This document shows, piece by piece, positions 1-11,497 of a stretch of 64,000 nucleotides of DNA. Numbering within the stretch: position 1 is the first letter of the stretch; each line of letters opens with the position of its first letter. The notes under the pieces are model-generated. The model made no database searches. It was not told where the DNA came from and saw only the letters and a list, made by a program, of their open reading frames with translations. The position numbers and the translations under genes are program-made. Origin of the DNA: Flammula alnicola (Eukaryota; Basidiomycota; Agaricomycetes; Agaricales; Strophariaceae); the NCBI GenBank assembly GCA_015499995.1, contig JADNRV010000123.1, forward strand, positions 62,001 through 126,000. Reading direction: 5' to 3'.

Positions 1-6
1 GGTAAG

Positions 7-270
7 CTACGCAACGGGAAACGCCCCCTGTGATTGTCGAGTCAACCATTCGAGAAACTCGTCGTCAGAGAAAGCGCGTGATGTTACTGCTAGTTCAAAA
101 CCACTCCAGTCAGACTTCATAACAGACGGAACTGCACCTTTGACCTGCAAAGCTCCTCCGATCGTACTCTTCTCATCTACTACGACACTACCACAGTGAA
201 ATCGACCTTCATTCAGCGCATCCAAGCTGGAGTGGGAAAGAGGCAGAGATTCGAATTGAAGGAGGGTCAA
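7..270 (-). CDS. Possible terminal exon, unrecognised protein
   Basis: An 87-codon open frame on the minus strand ends with TAG close to the left window edge. Its composition looks protein-like (one Cys, several Trp, no long low-complexity run), and it ends in a hydrophilic stretch with the word DEFLEWLTRQ. I recognise no domain. It could be a complete tiny gene, the last exon of a gene starting further right, or a chance frame. No splice partner was found to its right. Confidence is low. Confidence 0.2.
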   Translation of the reverse strand: MTLLQFESLPLSHSSLDALNEGRFHCGSVVVDEKSTIGGALQVKGAVPSVMKSDWSGFELAVTSRAFSDDEFLEWLTRQSQGAFPVA

Positions 271-3200
271 AAAAACCCCGAAATATATTACAACGTAGAG
301 CGGGAGTCGGTGGAGTTTCGAGGCGGATCGTTCATGGAAACTGGGGTCTCAGGATGATGGCCGTTAAATATGAGGAGTGCTATACCCTACGGCACGGCAA
401 GAGACAACAGCGCAGATTCTTCGAGATGGGGTGTCGGAATCAAATGACGCGGAGATGCACTGGACCGGATGAGAACGGAGTCGAGGGAGCGACGGGAGTG
501 CCACCTGCAATTGTGGTTGGATCCTTCCATTTGGATATTTGGGAGGTTTGAGACTAGTGTTGACGCGAGTATGCGTTATTCTGCTCATGAAGTCACTCGA
601 AAGAATATCCTTACCTCGAGTCGTATCCCAGATTCACTTATGGCGCCCAACTCAGCAGGATGAGATAACCAGGATGTCACCTCCGCTGCCTCCCTACTGG
701 CGAGGACAAGAACAAGCATGAAGCTCGTCCTTAAGGATAGCCCAGAAAACCGAAGCCAAGTTGGATGGTCGGCGTCACAATATGAAAATGTGGATGGCGG
801 TGTGGATGGTCCATTGAACGCGCTATGATGTGCGTATGTACTCTGACGCTCACAAGGGCCGACACAAGCCGGGACGACTGTGCTGAAAAATCGGTGATCA
901 CGTGGTGCTCGTCGTGAAAGCAAGGCATAGCAAAGATGGGGTTACGGGTTATATATTATAGGTGCGCCTCCGCGATTGGGAGGCGGAGATGTGATATAGA
1001 CACAGAAAATCGGCGCAGGAGATCCGGTCAACCCACCAAGTTCGTGAATCGCAGATACTCGTGGAGTCGATATCCAAAACCTAACGGAAGCAGGGTGCGT
1101 TAGCATCAACGACCAGAGGAAGGAGGGCCGAGAGGATTCGGAAGCTAGGGTTGGTCGTTGTTGTGCCTGGAACCAAGGAAAGATCGTTCTTGTCTCTTAA
1201 TCCCAATCCTTGTCCTGGTGTACGAGTACGTGTGGTATTACCACCCAATATCGATTCTTCGCAGAGCTGGGAAGTACGCTGGAAAGATTCTTGCACAGGC
1301 ATACAATTCAAGAATTTCGTTCACACTGGTCGTTCCTAGTTAATAAAAATCGATGGACAGTTAAAAAAGAGAGGGGAGAAACGAAGGATGGGACGACAAT
1401 GCATCATTTTCGAGACGGGTCACTACGGTGAAGGGTTAATCGACTGTGGATACCAGCCTGAGTCGAGAAATCTATTCAACACATTCATAAATTAGCCAAG
1501 GTGTGTCAGATGTCATACAAAATTGGATCGCACCTTTGAGCCATAAAACTCACTTGATTGTACCCCTCTCGTCTACCATGGCACTACGCATAACGAAGCT
1601 GTCCTTCAAGCTTCAAGGGCCACATTCGACCGGGGGGAAAGAGCCGGCGAGCAATTCGAATTGCAAGTACGCGAAGGCTGCGAAAAACCGGATGACCTAT
1701 CACGAAATCAGCAGAGTAAGGGTCGATGGAGATGGAGGGTAGGTTATGGGCAAGTTCTAGGATGAAAGTGGGCGCAGAGCGAGCGTCTGGGATGGCGGAG
1801 GAGCGCAATACTCTCTGCGCAGGTGACTATCGAATAAGAGTTGAACGACGCTGATGGGTGCAGGACCGGGTGGGAAAGGAGCCGAAGCGTGGAACGCGGT
1901 CCGAGTGCCCTTTCATTGTCGGTGAGAGGAAGTGAAGGAGAGTTCCTGTTGCGAAGAGAAGAGAGGAAAAGTGCGGCGGTGGTACAGCATGTGCATCCTT
2001 GGCAGGAGCCAGATCATATTCGAGGGTTATCGAAGAAGAGAATATTGAATCTATCCGACTGGTACGTCATCCAGCTTCTCGTAAAACTACTGAAGAAACA
2101 TACCTCGGCCTCACATTCCTGTCGAGCCAACTCGTGCTTCATAAGGACCCGTTTCAAGTGACTGAGAGTTTAGTGTAACCCATATGCGGAGAGTATTGTC
2201 CATAGCGACGAAAATACTAATATGAGAGATGCAAATATGTCAGAACCAGTCCTAAGCATAGTTGCAGTCGTGTAGAGCAGGCGAAGCGTAGCAAACTTGA
2301 ATCCTGTAAAATCAACAAGTCGTAGCCAAACAAATGACGTCGATCACCGCAACGCCCGTTTCATGTTGGATTCATGTCCCCAGGAGGTATTCAAAGCGGA
2401 AAAAGTTGTGAATTTTGGAGTCTATACAAAATTTTGGAGTTGTAAGATAGGCAACTAGGGCTGAAAGCTAAATCCGACTCGGTCAATCCAAGGTCAAATT
2501 TCAATCGTTGTTCAATCGGTCAATAGATTTTGAAAAATTTGAAGCAAATTCGAAATGGTGAGGAATTATGAGGTAACCAATGGCCAATGATTAATGAATC
2601 ACCGTCTCAAGGAGATCGGTCTTATTGGCAGATAAGGCATCAGACGACCAGATCCCAAGACATCCCAACTCTATCCCACTCGTGCAACACTGCTATCGAT
2701 TCGGTCGGCACCGCAGATAGAGTCTAACAACCCATCCAGGCTTTCGTGTCCGTGACTCATGCCGAAGTGCATCTTTATTTTGAACGACAGCTCTCTCACT
2801 AATCCATAGCATATTATAGAACAGATTGGCATAAATACCGCTCCTCCCTCCGAGTCGTACCCATAGGACTTAAAATGACTGAAGTCGTGAATGGCGAATT
2901 GTAAGAGCTCGCTTTAAATACATCTGGCCTTCAGGAGGATTGCTTCTTGTAAAACAGACATGGAGGACGATGAATTTTGGTAGGCATGTTATTAAAATTT
3001 AATACCTAATGTGCGTGGGCCGTCGCACGATCATTAACGTTAGCGAACACAGGCGAGTCCCATGGTCGATTATATTTCCTTCTGCAATACTGAACTATGC
3101 TACGTACCAGGTGGTATACATACGTAACCTCGCTAGGTATCGTCACATTGAACGTAAAGCTTCAGGCCGTTCCCTCTGTCCGACATCGAACGCCTGTAAG

Positions 3201-3468
3201 TCAAGTATTGATTTTTACGACATATCATGGAAGGTGTATGGAATGCAGTGACTGTAGGGAATCTAGTGTTGGCATGGAATCTAGCGACAAATGGAATCCA
3301 GCGACGACACGGAATTCAGTGATGCTATGGAATCACAGAGTTTTTAAGACGGTACATTCAGAGATAGAATATTCATCTTTCTCTTGATTTCATAAGTCAA
3401 TAATCGTCTCTCAACAGCGAGAAATCATCACTACTCCCCAGATGGACTGCTAACATAGGGAATAGACT
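271..3468. other. Gene-poor stretch
   Basis: About 3.2 kb without a recognisable gene; open frames are short and overlap on both strands. One copy of a dispersed motif containing CCAAACAAATGACGTC lies at about 2301-2342. The part at about 1860-2000 weakly resembles 23230-23340 and seems to be old repeat material. AT-rich DNA at 2400-2600 holds two nearby copies of TTTTGGAGT. Confidence 0.5.
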
Positions 3469-5011
3469 ATGTCGTTCAGACCACTGACAATGTGCGCCCT
3501 GCTTGCGCTTCAAGTTCTTGGCGGTCTGGGGTGCCCCGCTCCAGCGGTTCGTCAATCCATCCATCATTTCATCAGCCTAACTCCTGAATCATATTCCCCA
3601 TAGGGCATCACAGAGGAGCTCGTTCAGACTCCCTTCGGACTCGTTTCGATATCGAACATCCACGCCGTTCCAGAAGGTGCCAGGATATACCATACTCCAA
3701 CTGAGATCCAGATACTCAGCGCAGAAGGAACAATCATCGACTTGGTCCCTTCACCAACATCCCAGCAGCTGGTGGCCAGAAACTCCTGGGTCAGCAGGGC
3801 ACCTTTGCATACTGGACGAACACCGCCTCCAGCCCCATCGCTGCTTTCTCCACCTCCTGGTTTGTCCCGCCCACACCTTCGAACTTTGATGGCCAGGGCG
3901 TCAACCTTTTCAACGCCCTCCTCGGCGGTGATGTGACCCTCTATCCCAAATTGCAGTTCGGCATCGGTCGAGCAGGAGGAGGCGCCTTCTGGACGGTTGC
4001 ATCGTGGGTCAAAGTTGGCTCCAACTTTTTCCACTCGCCCATTACCCAGGTGCTCCCCGGCCAAGGCCTCACGGGTGTGATGAAGCTCGTGGGCACCTCG
4101 GGTTCCGGATCCCAGAAGACATTCAACTGGAACTCAGCATTCAGTGGCATCCCTCGCACTTCCCTGTCCGTCTCGACTTCGAGTGTGCTCACCACGGCAT
4201 ACGAGCAGTTTACAGTTGACTCCCTCGTAACCCATACCTTAGATAACCCATAACCCCTTATACTCCATACCTTTTTCAGTCCACCAAGTTGGTTCGCAGG
4301 GAAATGCATACCATAACCCATACAACCGCAATAACCCATAACCCATAGTACATACCCCCCGGCAGGCAAAACCCATAGGTTTTGGCACTATATTAGGCCT
4401 GAAATTGTGGGTTCGGGGTTAAATTATAACTTTTCCGGGTATCCATCACGAATGATATGCTACAGCAGCCACTCAACAGCTCACAACTGACCTTTTTGAC
4501 CTAATTTTACCCCAAAAACACCACCTCCGACAGTTTTCTCACGACTCTGATGGTGTCAACTTCCTCCCGAGCCACCGTCACAAAGCCCTCAAGGCATAGA
4601 TGACTCAAACAATCCCCTTACAAGCATACTAGAGGCATTCGTGAATGACAATTGCCATAGTTTAGCATAAATTTGACCGCCAGCGACCCTAATTCTTCTG
4701 AGATTTATCGAATCTATTTTTAGCATCCCTCTATTGGCCCATAACCCCCGATAACCCATACCTTGGGCCGTCCACCGAGGGGTATGGGTTATGAGGGAGT
4801 CAACTGTACCATAGAAAACGGGAGTGGTGCTGCGGATTTGCCTATCGGAACGACGATCATGAATAATATCAACATCGCCAATCAGAATGGTGCACGCCCG
4901 CCAATGATCGGGTGGACGCCAATCAGCGATCCCATTAATAATATCCGAATGTCAATCCTTTCGACTTCGCCAACGAATGGAGCGGTGCAAATTACGTATC
5001 CTTTGTTGTGA
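3469..5011 (+). pseudogene. Secreted protein gene broken by a frameshift and a MITE
   Basis: Exon 1 (3469-3546) encodes a hydrophobic signal peptide (CALLALQVLGGLG). A 57-nt GT..AG intron follows (3547-3603). The next exon starts GITEELVQTPFG and is open in one frame to about 3749. There the coding signal moves to another frame, as after loss of one base, and continues with FTNIPAAGG, FAYWTNTASS and LYPKLQFGIGRAGGG. At 4211 a 594-bp MITE interrupts the codon for Thr in the word EQFT. Coding signal resumes in the matching frame at 4809 (IENGSGAADLP) and stops at 5011. Removing the element and one TA copy rejoins the frame exactly, so the insertion is young. The family is not recognised; the Gly/Trp-rich beta-strand style suggests a secreted jelly-roll-like protein, which is inference. 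Two independent lesions make it a pseudogene. Confidence 0.7.
4213..4806. mobile_element. Tc1/mariner-type MITE (594 bp)
   Basis: The ends are inverted repeats beginning CAGTTGACTCCCTC(G/A)TAA and run for about 23 bp with one mismatch. They are flanked on both sides by the dinucleotide TA (4211-4212 and 4807-4808), the target duplication of Tc1/mariner elements. The interior has no transposase frame. It is rich in the word ATAACCCATA near both ends and has an AT-rich centre. It is inserted in a coding exon of the secreted-protein gene around it. Confidence 0.85.
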
Positions 5012-5694
5012 CCTTCACATTTCTGCTTTCTAATCTCACCTTCCATTCATCTTCATATGACGGGTTTCATATGAAGAGTGTTTATTTTCTATCTCGCTTT
5101 TCTTATCGTTCCCCCTCCGTCGTATCTCCGTTTATTCTTTTGTACGAACATATGGACATGCAACTACCGCGAAAGGAATGAATAAATCCTGTCACTCTTT
5201 CTTTCAAAACCTTGTGCAGTAATCTTCATAGTCAAACGATCACATCGGACAGTGCCGGAGCGAACACGACCATCCAGAGTCCAGACGTCTCCGAGGTCCT
5301 GAGTCGCCCATATGCCGAGCTCCAATCATCCGTTGCATCGTCTACGACAGGAGAGAAGGACCCTGCTTGCTTGCTCCCATTAATGCATCTAAGAAGCGGG
5401 CCCAGGACCCTTTTAGAGAGCTTAGCGGGAAGGTGAGTAGTCTGTCCCATATTTCGTGTACTATCTGAACCCGTTTATAGAGGACGGAGCAAGGCAAATG
5501 CGAATGAAAAGTGATGATACGAACCCAGGCTGCGCATCCTGCGAATTATGCACGGTCTAGAGAGACATATGGCATCTATATGACCAAAACTCGATCTGAG
5601 AACAAGTTGAGAACTACTAGAAAGAGTACGTACTCAGCAAGATTAGAATAACTTATATGACTTTCCGAAGTGAGTTGTTACTTCGGTCATCTAG
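5012..5694. other. 3' flank and start of duplicated segment
   Basis: No convincing gene. A 74-codon frame at 5212-5436 (+) has no recognised domain. From about 5550 the sequence begins to match the DNA downstream of NLR2 (about 20090-20295), so the left boundary of a segmental duplication lies here. Confidence 0.4.
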
Positions 5695-7748
5695 CTATGT
5701 CCCAAATAGTCTTCTCAAGAATCTGCTCAAGGGCCGCTTGGCGGAATTTTCCCCCGATCCGCCTGCTTTCCTTTTGCATTCCTTTTCCTCCTGCGCTTTG
5801 GCTTGCTGCTCGTGCTCGATTTTAATGAGAACTTTAGAAATGTCGTGATCGTCACTCAACAAGTTGTAGTGAGGCGGGAACTGTTCTTTGGCCATCCGAG
5901 TGATTATTTCAAGCCGATGAAGGTATGCTATATAATTGTCCTGAAAATCCTATTAAACTTCATTCAGGTAAAGCTTTTGTTTTAATCGATGAATCTTACC
6001 AGTGTTTTGATGGAAGAGAGAAATGTTGACATATTTACGACTGTCCGCCGCACATCCACAAGCCAGAAAAAATGTTCAGGCTGAGGTGAATACTCAACGA
6101 TGTTTTGTTGAAGTTTCTTTATGGGACCGGCACCTTCCAGGTGCGTGGTCACATATTTTAATGGATAAGGAACAGATTCTAAGTCATCTATAGCGTTTCG
6201 CCAATAGGGATAAACTCTGAATTAGTAAATGAAATAGAGGGAAACACGATTTATACGTACGCCTACCAACACGCTCGAAAAGAGTGGCCCAGTCGGCAGC
6301 TTTGAAATGTTCAAACCAACGGTGAGCGAAATCGCCATGCCTGTTAGGGGGATCGATGTAATATTCTTGAGATCGAGCAGGATCAAGTAGAAAGTCGGGT
6401 AGGGAGGCGTGGAGAAATCTGATGTCGTTGGATATGCTGACTGCAACAACCGATGTCAAGTCAGCTAAAGCAATCCGTGTATCTCCTGTAGCCAAAGCTA
6501 GAAATCGCTCAATGTGAGACGTCGAGCTTATCCCTGAGAGAATACAGTAGCTGAGAACTAGTAAAGCAATATCAATGTCGTCCACGCATGAGAAGATATG
6601 TATATACAGAGCGTCGAGCTGCGCGAAGGGAGTATCAAGACGAGGAGGACGTATGCCACGTATGACCTCAAGGCGCTGTGTCGGGTGGTGACGCGACGAA
6701 GTAACAAAACCTATCACCACTGATGCGTATATGAATTGGCCAGATGACTTTTCGATGATATTTTGAATAGCCTCTGCGGGTGGCCATGACGGGTCAATAA
6801 GATCCTTGAATGGATGGCTATTCTTGATTTCGGTGAATTTGTCGTCAAGGAAGCGGCGAATATCTTCGTCAGCGAGATAGGTGTCGTCCAAAGGCAATCG
6901 TACAGTGAGGTCGGTCACCTTGTATGAATTGAAAGCCATAGTGAGGTGTTGCTCAGGACGACTGGCGACGAGGAATAAAACGGGCAGGTCTTGATCCCGT
7001 AGAGCTTCTGAGAGAGCGTAAATGATGTTGGTTTGCACGTCGCGGCCGTTGCACTCATCGAGACCGTCGATTATGATCAGAAATGGAGGCGCAACGTTAT
7101 TTGAACAGTCAGAGAGGCTTTGAATCTCGCGGAGAGGTTCGATGATGAGGGATGACAGCTGTGACTCGAATGACCGTTCAAACACGAGGGGGTCGCGATC
7201 GATAGCCTGGGCAATGAGATGCTGAGTATCTGGGAAAGTAAGGGCCAGCTGATAGGCGAGTGTGGCTATGAGTGATTGTACAGAATTGCGAGTGGGATCT
7301 GTGCGAAAGAAAAAGTAGCTAGCAATCGAGAGTTTTGATTTTATGCAAAGCTCAGCGATGGATTGGGCGATTGCTGACTTCCCCGCCCCTGCAGCACCGT
7401 GCAACCACATGATCCAGGCGTCGCGATCTTCGCTGTTCTGAATCCACTTCATGACCTTCTGCAAGACGGCGAGGCGCGTATTTGGATGACATTTCGGGGA
7501 TCGATGCGCTGTGCGGAATTATGGAATGCGGCTGAGGCAACTGCTTCTTGAAGTCGCTCGAATCCTCCTAGGTTCCATTAGTGACTGAGAAGAATAAATC
7601 ATTCGCATCCCGACATACCTCTATGCCCGATATTAACATGAGTAATGTGTTGTGCGATTGACCCCCCGGTAGCGAGTGTATTACCTGCAAGGATGGAGTT
7701 TTGTGCCGGAACTGAAGACTTCACCCGGGACCTGGCATTAGACATCAT
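5695..7748 (-). pseudogene. NLR1: NACHT NTPase with N-terminal frameshift
   Basis: A STAND/NLR-type NTPase of the short agaricomycete form, presumably a cytoplasmic signal-transducing ATPase in fungal self/non-self recognition (family knowledge). The first exon (from 7748) encodes MMSNARSRVK...ILAGNTLATGG...VNIGHRG. After a GTATGT intron comes the NACHT exon: GFERLQEAV, AFHNSAQRIDP, Walker A GAAGAGKSAIAQ, Walker B FLIIIDGLDEC, sensor-like ASRPEQHL, and the terminal block LHASLPDFLLDPARS...FAHRWFEH. Two C-terminal exons follow (FLSSIKTL; DFQDNYIAY...MAKEQF), ending in a basic amphipathic tail RPLSRFLRRLFGT. Between QRIDP and KCHPNTR (about 7496-7499) one base is missing relative to NLR2, so the first exons and the NACHT core are in different frames. 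A shortened product from the Met at 7464 is possible. No effector domain or WD/ANK/TPR repeats are seen. Confidence 0.8.
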
Positions 7749-8446
7749 GCTCGTAGTTGGATGTAGACAGCAAGTATAGTGTCAGGGTATCAGGACATAT
7801 GTGGAGGAATGAGGTCGAAAAACAACGAGGCAGTGATTGACTTACCCACGCCTGTCAACTAAGATATAAAACGAATAGTCATCGCCAAGGTCATCGCCTG
7901 GGCATACCTTCGACAGGACTCTAGCGGGACACGCCTTACACTGTAGAGTCGAACTCTGTTCCCGCTGGAGCATGCCAATCAGGCTGACCCTAGGAAGCTA
8001 GGGCTCAGATATGCGTCAAGCAGGCCGTTCGGTGTCGCGTCAAAGGCAAAGGCAAGGATGGATTCGGTCGCGAGTGTCTACATATGGACATGCACTGCTT
8101 CTGAGGGCATCTAATCTGTAATCTAATCTAACCGAGCATGCCAGATCTCACTGCCGCCAGACCACAGTGGCAAGTCAAAAATTGGTACACAGCCCGAAGA
8201 TTTCAACAGAGTTTTCAAGATCGGATGATGCAGCGAGGGGCCAACCAAGTGGGGATGTGGACTCAGGTCTTCAAGTAACACCGAATATCTATTCTTTATA
8301 TCAAGGATCAGCTACGGATGAACAGATGACATACGAGAAGGGAATGCACCTGTGACAGGCAAAGTTTGCCTGATTAATAACTTTATCCTTCATTCAGCGC
8401 GTACGCCATAATGGGAAGGAGATGGACGCAATGAGTGGAAAGCACT
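7749..8446. other. NLR1 upstream region, duplicated at NLR2
   Basis: The sequence upstream of NLR1 is shared with that upstream of NLR2 (22528-23090), including AAAATTGG(T/C)ACACAGCCCG at about 8176. The duplicated block therefore includes promoter DNA as well as the gene. A 150-bp copy of a dispersed repeat (7978-8135) is present here and not in the NLR2 copy. Confidence 0.5.
7978..8135 (+). repeat. Dispersed repeat family copy with ATCTAATC tail
   Basis: Shares the words AAGCTAGGGCTC, GCGTCAAGCAGGCC, GGCAAAGGCAAGGATGGATTCGG and CATATGGACATGCACTGC with copies at 29010-29180 and 29890-30035, and in reverse orientation with 12810-12955 and 50637-50860. It ends in a short run of ATCTAATC-like units. 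Confidence 0.6.
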
Positions 8447-8680
8447 TACCAGCCGTCGCAACCTCTTTCCGAAGTGGGTCAAAATCGCCCACTGTTCGCC
8501 GAATACTCAGAATTCATGTTTGACACATCACATAGCACGTACCTGTAGCGCCCTCGACATGTACTGTCCGGTGATCGTTGTGCTGTGTGTAGACCAGCCG
8601 ATCACAAGCAATGCTGTTCGTGTTGTGGCTACGTCAAATTCTTAAACCTCTTATCTAGGCGAGTGAGGATGAACATGAGC
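8447..8680 (-). pseudogene. 5' relic of a NACHT gene
   Basis: On the minus strand this matches the start of NLR3: a short first exon ending TQHN...VHVEGAT, an intron beginning GTACGTGC, then a piece reading GDFDPLRKEVATA where NLR3 has GGFELLRKEVATA. Homology stops at about 8455, before the conserved AFHNS...PKCHPNTR block and Walker A, and the next bases form GTAAGT. It is a truncated copy of the NLR3/NLR5 subtype, not of the neighbouring NLR1 subtype, so it arose separately from the NLR1/NLR2 duplication. Confidence 0.6.
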
Positions 8681-10830
8681 TCCGCATTCTTTTTTACGAG
8701 AGAAATGGATCGTGCAGTCGAGCACAGAATGGCAACTACTATTTACAATGGAATCGATAAGATCATGACATCACGTCGCCCAAGATACCAAATCACACGC
8801 CCCAGCATCCCCATCCAAAGACGCGCAATCGCTGACTCTCCTCGCACTCCGCCGGGTCCTCGTCGCCACCAATCGAAAAGATATGTTATTATCTAGGTTT
8901 CCAGCGACGGTCCATGCAGATAAAAAAAATCAACTACACAACCCACGTTTGATCCTCATGAAGCAGCACCGTGGGATGAGGAGTGTCGATGCTGAGTCCA
9001 CGCGATGCGAACACAGGTGGACGCATTCGCATGTGGACCTAGCTGTAGCGATCTCTCAGCTTCGTGCATCGACGGTACTAAGGCGACGTGTCTGATAAAT
9101 GGGGCAGGGGCGGTTGGTCTGCAGTGGACTGTCCAGAGATGAAGATTTTGGGGTAAAGGCGCTAGAGTGAGAGAAAGAGACGGAGTGGGGAGAAGGAAGG
9201 AAGGAGGCAACAACGCACAGCGCTCGAGTCATTTCAAGAAATACAGAGTGGGTACCGGTCGTCAATAGAGGAGATGTAGAACGAAGCTCGAATGATTCTG
9301 AAGGTAAGTTATGGTGGCAAATATGCGTCTGTTTGAGTGTAAGTCTCGAGTGCCGAGTTCGTGCCTGAAAACCTCAGTCGCTGAATGTCAAAGACAAAAG
9401 ACAAGCAGAGAGAGGGGTGAAAGGGTGCTCCAGGGTAGAAGGATGCTTACAGCACAAAGCATGGCAACCTCGACACTCTGCGACGAAGAATAGCGGGAGC
9501 CTATGTTGACGAATTGAGTTCAAGCTAAACGCATGTATGCATCGCCTACATTCCCCATTAGACAAGGATGGCATACATTCGTGCGAAAGTGGAACCCGTT
9601 CGGCGACATGAAACTAAACCCTTCATCGCAGAGGGAACACGGCCGGGGATCGTGGCACCTGTTTGCGATGGAAGACTACGCAAGTCGACGATGGTGGGGA
9701 CCATGGCATTTCTCATTTTTAACCCGAATCAAAGATGCGATCCGGGTGTATGTAGGGCTGAAATGGCGCGGAATCGAGCTTGGACGTGTAGCGAAACATA
9801 GAATATCGTTTCTCAATGGTAAGAACTGGCGCCATATTTCGTCGTGATAACGCGGAGGTGAATTGGTTAAATAGAAGGATTTTGAGGAGATAGTCGCTAG
9901 AGGCAGAGAAAAGGAGGGAAGAGTCACAGATGGCGTTGGTGTCAGTTCGAAATCAATGCAGAGTGCGCCAAGTGTGAGGGTACCTGGGCAAGGAAAACTT
10001 CCTGTGGGCAGTCTAATGAGGTTTCCGACAAGCCGAATAATCAGAGAGGGTGAGAGAATGATGTCGATGAACGCTGGGCGTGGGATGGTGCTGTCGACAC
10101 TGAGGAGAAAGATCGTGTGACTGCGGGCAGCAGGGTGTCGAACAGATCCAGGCGTAGGTAGGAGCCAGAAGAGAGCGGTGGACGTTAATCAGAGAGGCAT
10201 ACGAGGCTGGAACGCACCTGTGAACCACAACACATTCGTAGCAGCATCCCACTCATCCCCGAAGCGCTATCCAAGACGCATTCCAACCTAGCACGTCCGA
10301 GTCGGCGGGGTGAGTTCCAAGACACACTCAGGAAGAGAGTCCCTGCAGTCGTGATCATCACGGATATCAGATATAGTGCGGGCAAGTACACCTTTTGCAA
10401 GGATTTCACCTGTGCACTATGACGAAGCGTGAGCAGAATGTATGCGTCATCAGAGCTTTTTGTGGCCAGGGAGGGCGAAAAAACTTTCGAGATTCACCAC
10501 GGCACTAGCCGGCATCCATTTGAACGCATCCAGTGGTAGTGCGCAGTGGAAAGGAGAGATCTTTCACGAGGACTGCAGGTGCGGAAGCAGGAGAGGTACA
10601 ATATGCCAGGAGACAAATGCGAGTCAAACAACGCAGGATGAAGCGCAACATTGTCCTGTAAAATCAACATGTTGCAGCCAAATAGATGACGTCATTTCCC
10701 TCCTGGGTTTTGTATGCGTGGGAGTGTGCTTTTATTCGATATCGATATCGACACCACGACTCAGGTCAGACGGCGCCGAGGGACAGAGAGCGGGTGCATT
10801 GCAGGAGATTGGGGAGAGACGGAAGCTAGG
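8681..10830. other. Repeat-rich stretch without recognisable genes
   Basis: Only short, overlapping frames. Several parts resemble other gene-poor stretches: AGATTTTGGGGTAAAGGCGCTAG at about 9139 resembles about 29341. A dispersed CRE-like motif copy lies at 10653-10695, here with the perfect palindrome ATGACGTCAT. I see no gene. Confidence 0.4.
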
Positions 10831-10835
10831 GCACT

Positions 10836-11114
10836 GTGGCGATGACGATGTGCGGGTTTTTCACGATGCTGGGTGCGATCTGCACTCTTGCTGTTGTATT
10901 TTACATTGTGCTAGGTGAGCTGCACCCGTTGTGTATTGCCTTCGCTCGTTCTAACCCAAATCATGCTACCCAGTTCAATGTGCTGCCACACAGCAGACTC
11001 GGCAGCCGCGAAAACATCGACGTCATCTGGCGTGACGTTCAGTGCTCCCTATCGCCACCGTGTCTCCCCTGTCCTCTCCTGCTGACAACCAAACCCGCCG
11101 CCCTGCTCTCCTGA
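10836..11114 (+). CDS. Possible small membrane-protein fragment
   Basis: The open frame starts MAMTMCGFFTMLGAICTLAV, a convincing single hydrophobic segment, and runs through a possible intron (GTGAGC...CCCAG, about 10916-10974). The downstream part is duplicated at 12467-12720, but the copy lacks the hydrophobic first exon. Frames across the possible splice do not agree cleanly. It may be a real small gene, a decayed fragment or a chance frame within a repeat. Confidence 0.2.
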   Translation: MAMTMCGFFTMLGAICTLAVVFYIVLGELHPLCIAFARSNPNHATQFNVLPHSRLGSRENIDVIWRDVQCSLSPPCLPCPLLLTTKPAALLS

Positions 11115-11265
11115 ACCATGCCTTCTTGATTCCACCGCTCTCTTGCATACCTTCCACCAACGTTGTGCCAATGAGATCGGGCGCTCGGCTAGATTATATA
11201 GGTAGATTAGATGCCATCAGAGGCTGTGCATATCCACTCACCGTTGAATCCATCCTTCCCTTTTG
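10908..11265. repeat. Repeat unit B, copy 1
   Basis: About 360 bp matching 12467-12870 at high identity (for example GTGCTAGGTGAGCTGCACCC, AAAACATCGACGTCATCTGG, TTCTTGATTCCACCGCTCTC). Copy 2 has about 50 extra bases (GTGAGTATTG...GCTCGAAG) that look like an intron or insertion. Both copies end at a TAGATTAGATGCCATCAGAG junction. Confidence 0.7.
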
Positions 11266-11497
11266 CCATCGCCTGCGATGCTATCCGCACGCAACTTTGG
11301 CGAGCATACCTACTCCAATGTTTCACGACTGTCTGCGAGTCTCATTCCTCTTTGTCTCGAGCAGTCAGCGCAGGTCTTCATTCATCTATCCTCGAGCGCT
11401 CTCAACTCTTTCAGGCGGGGCTCTCCTCTCCATGGACGTCATCTCTCCCCTCCTTCATTGACGCGCCTGGCACCCTCTCCCCTCCGTCCTCGTGCGC

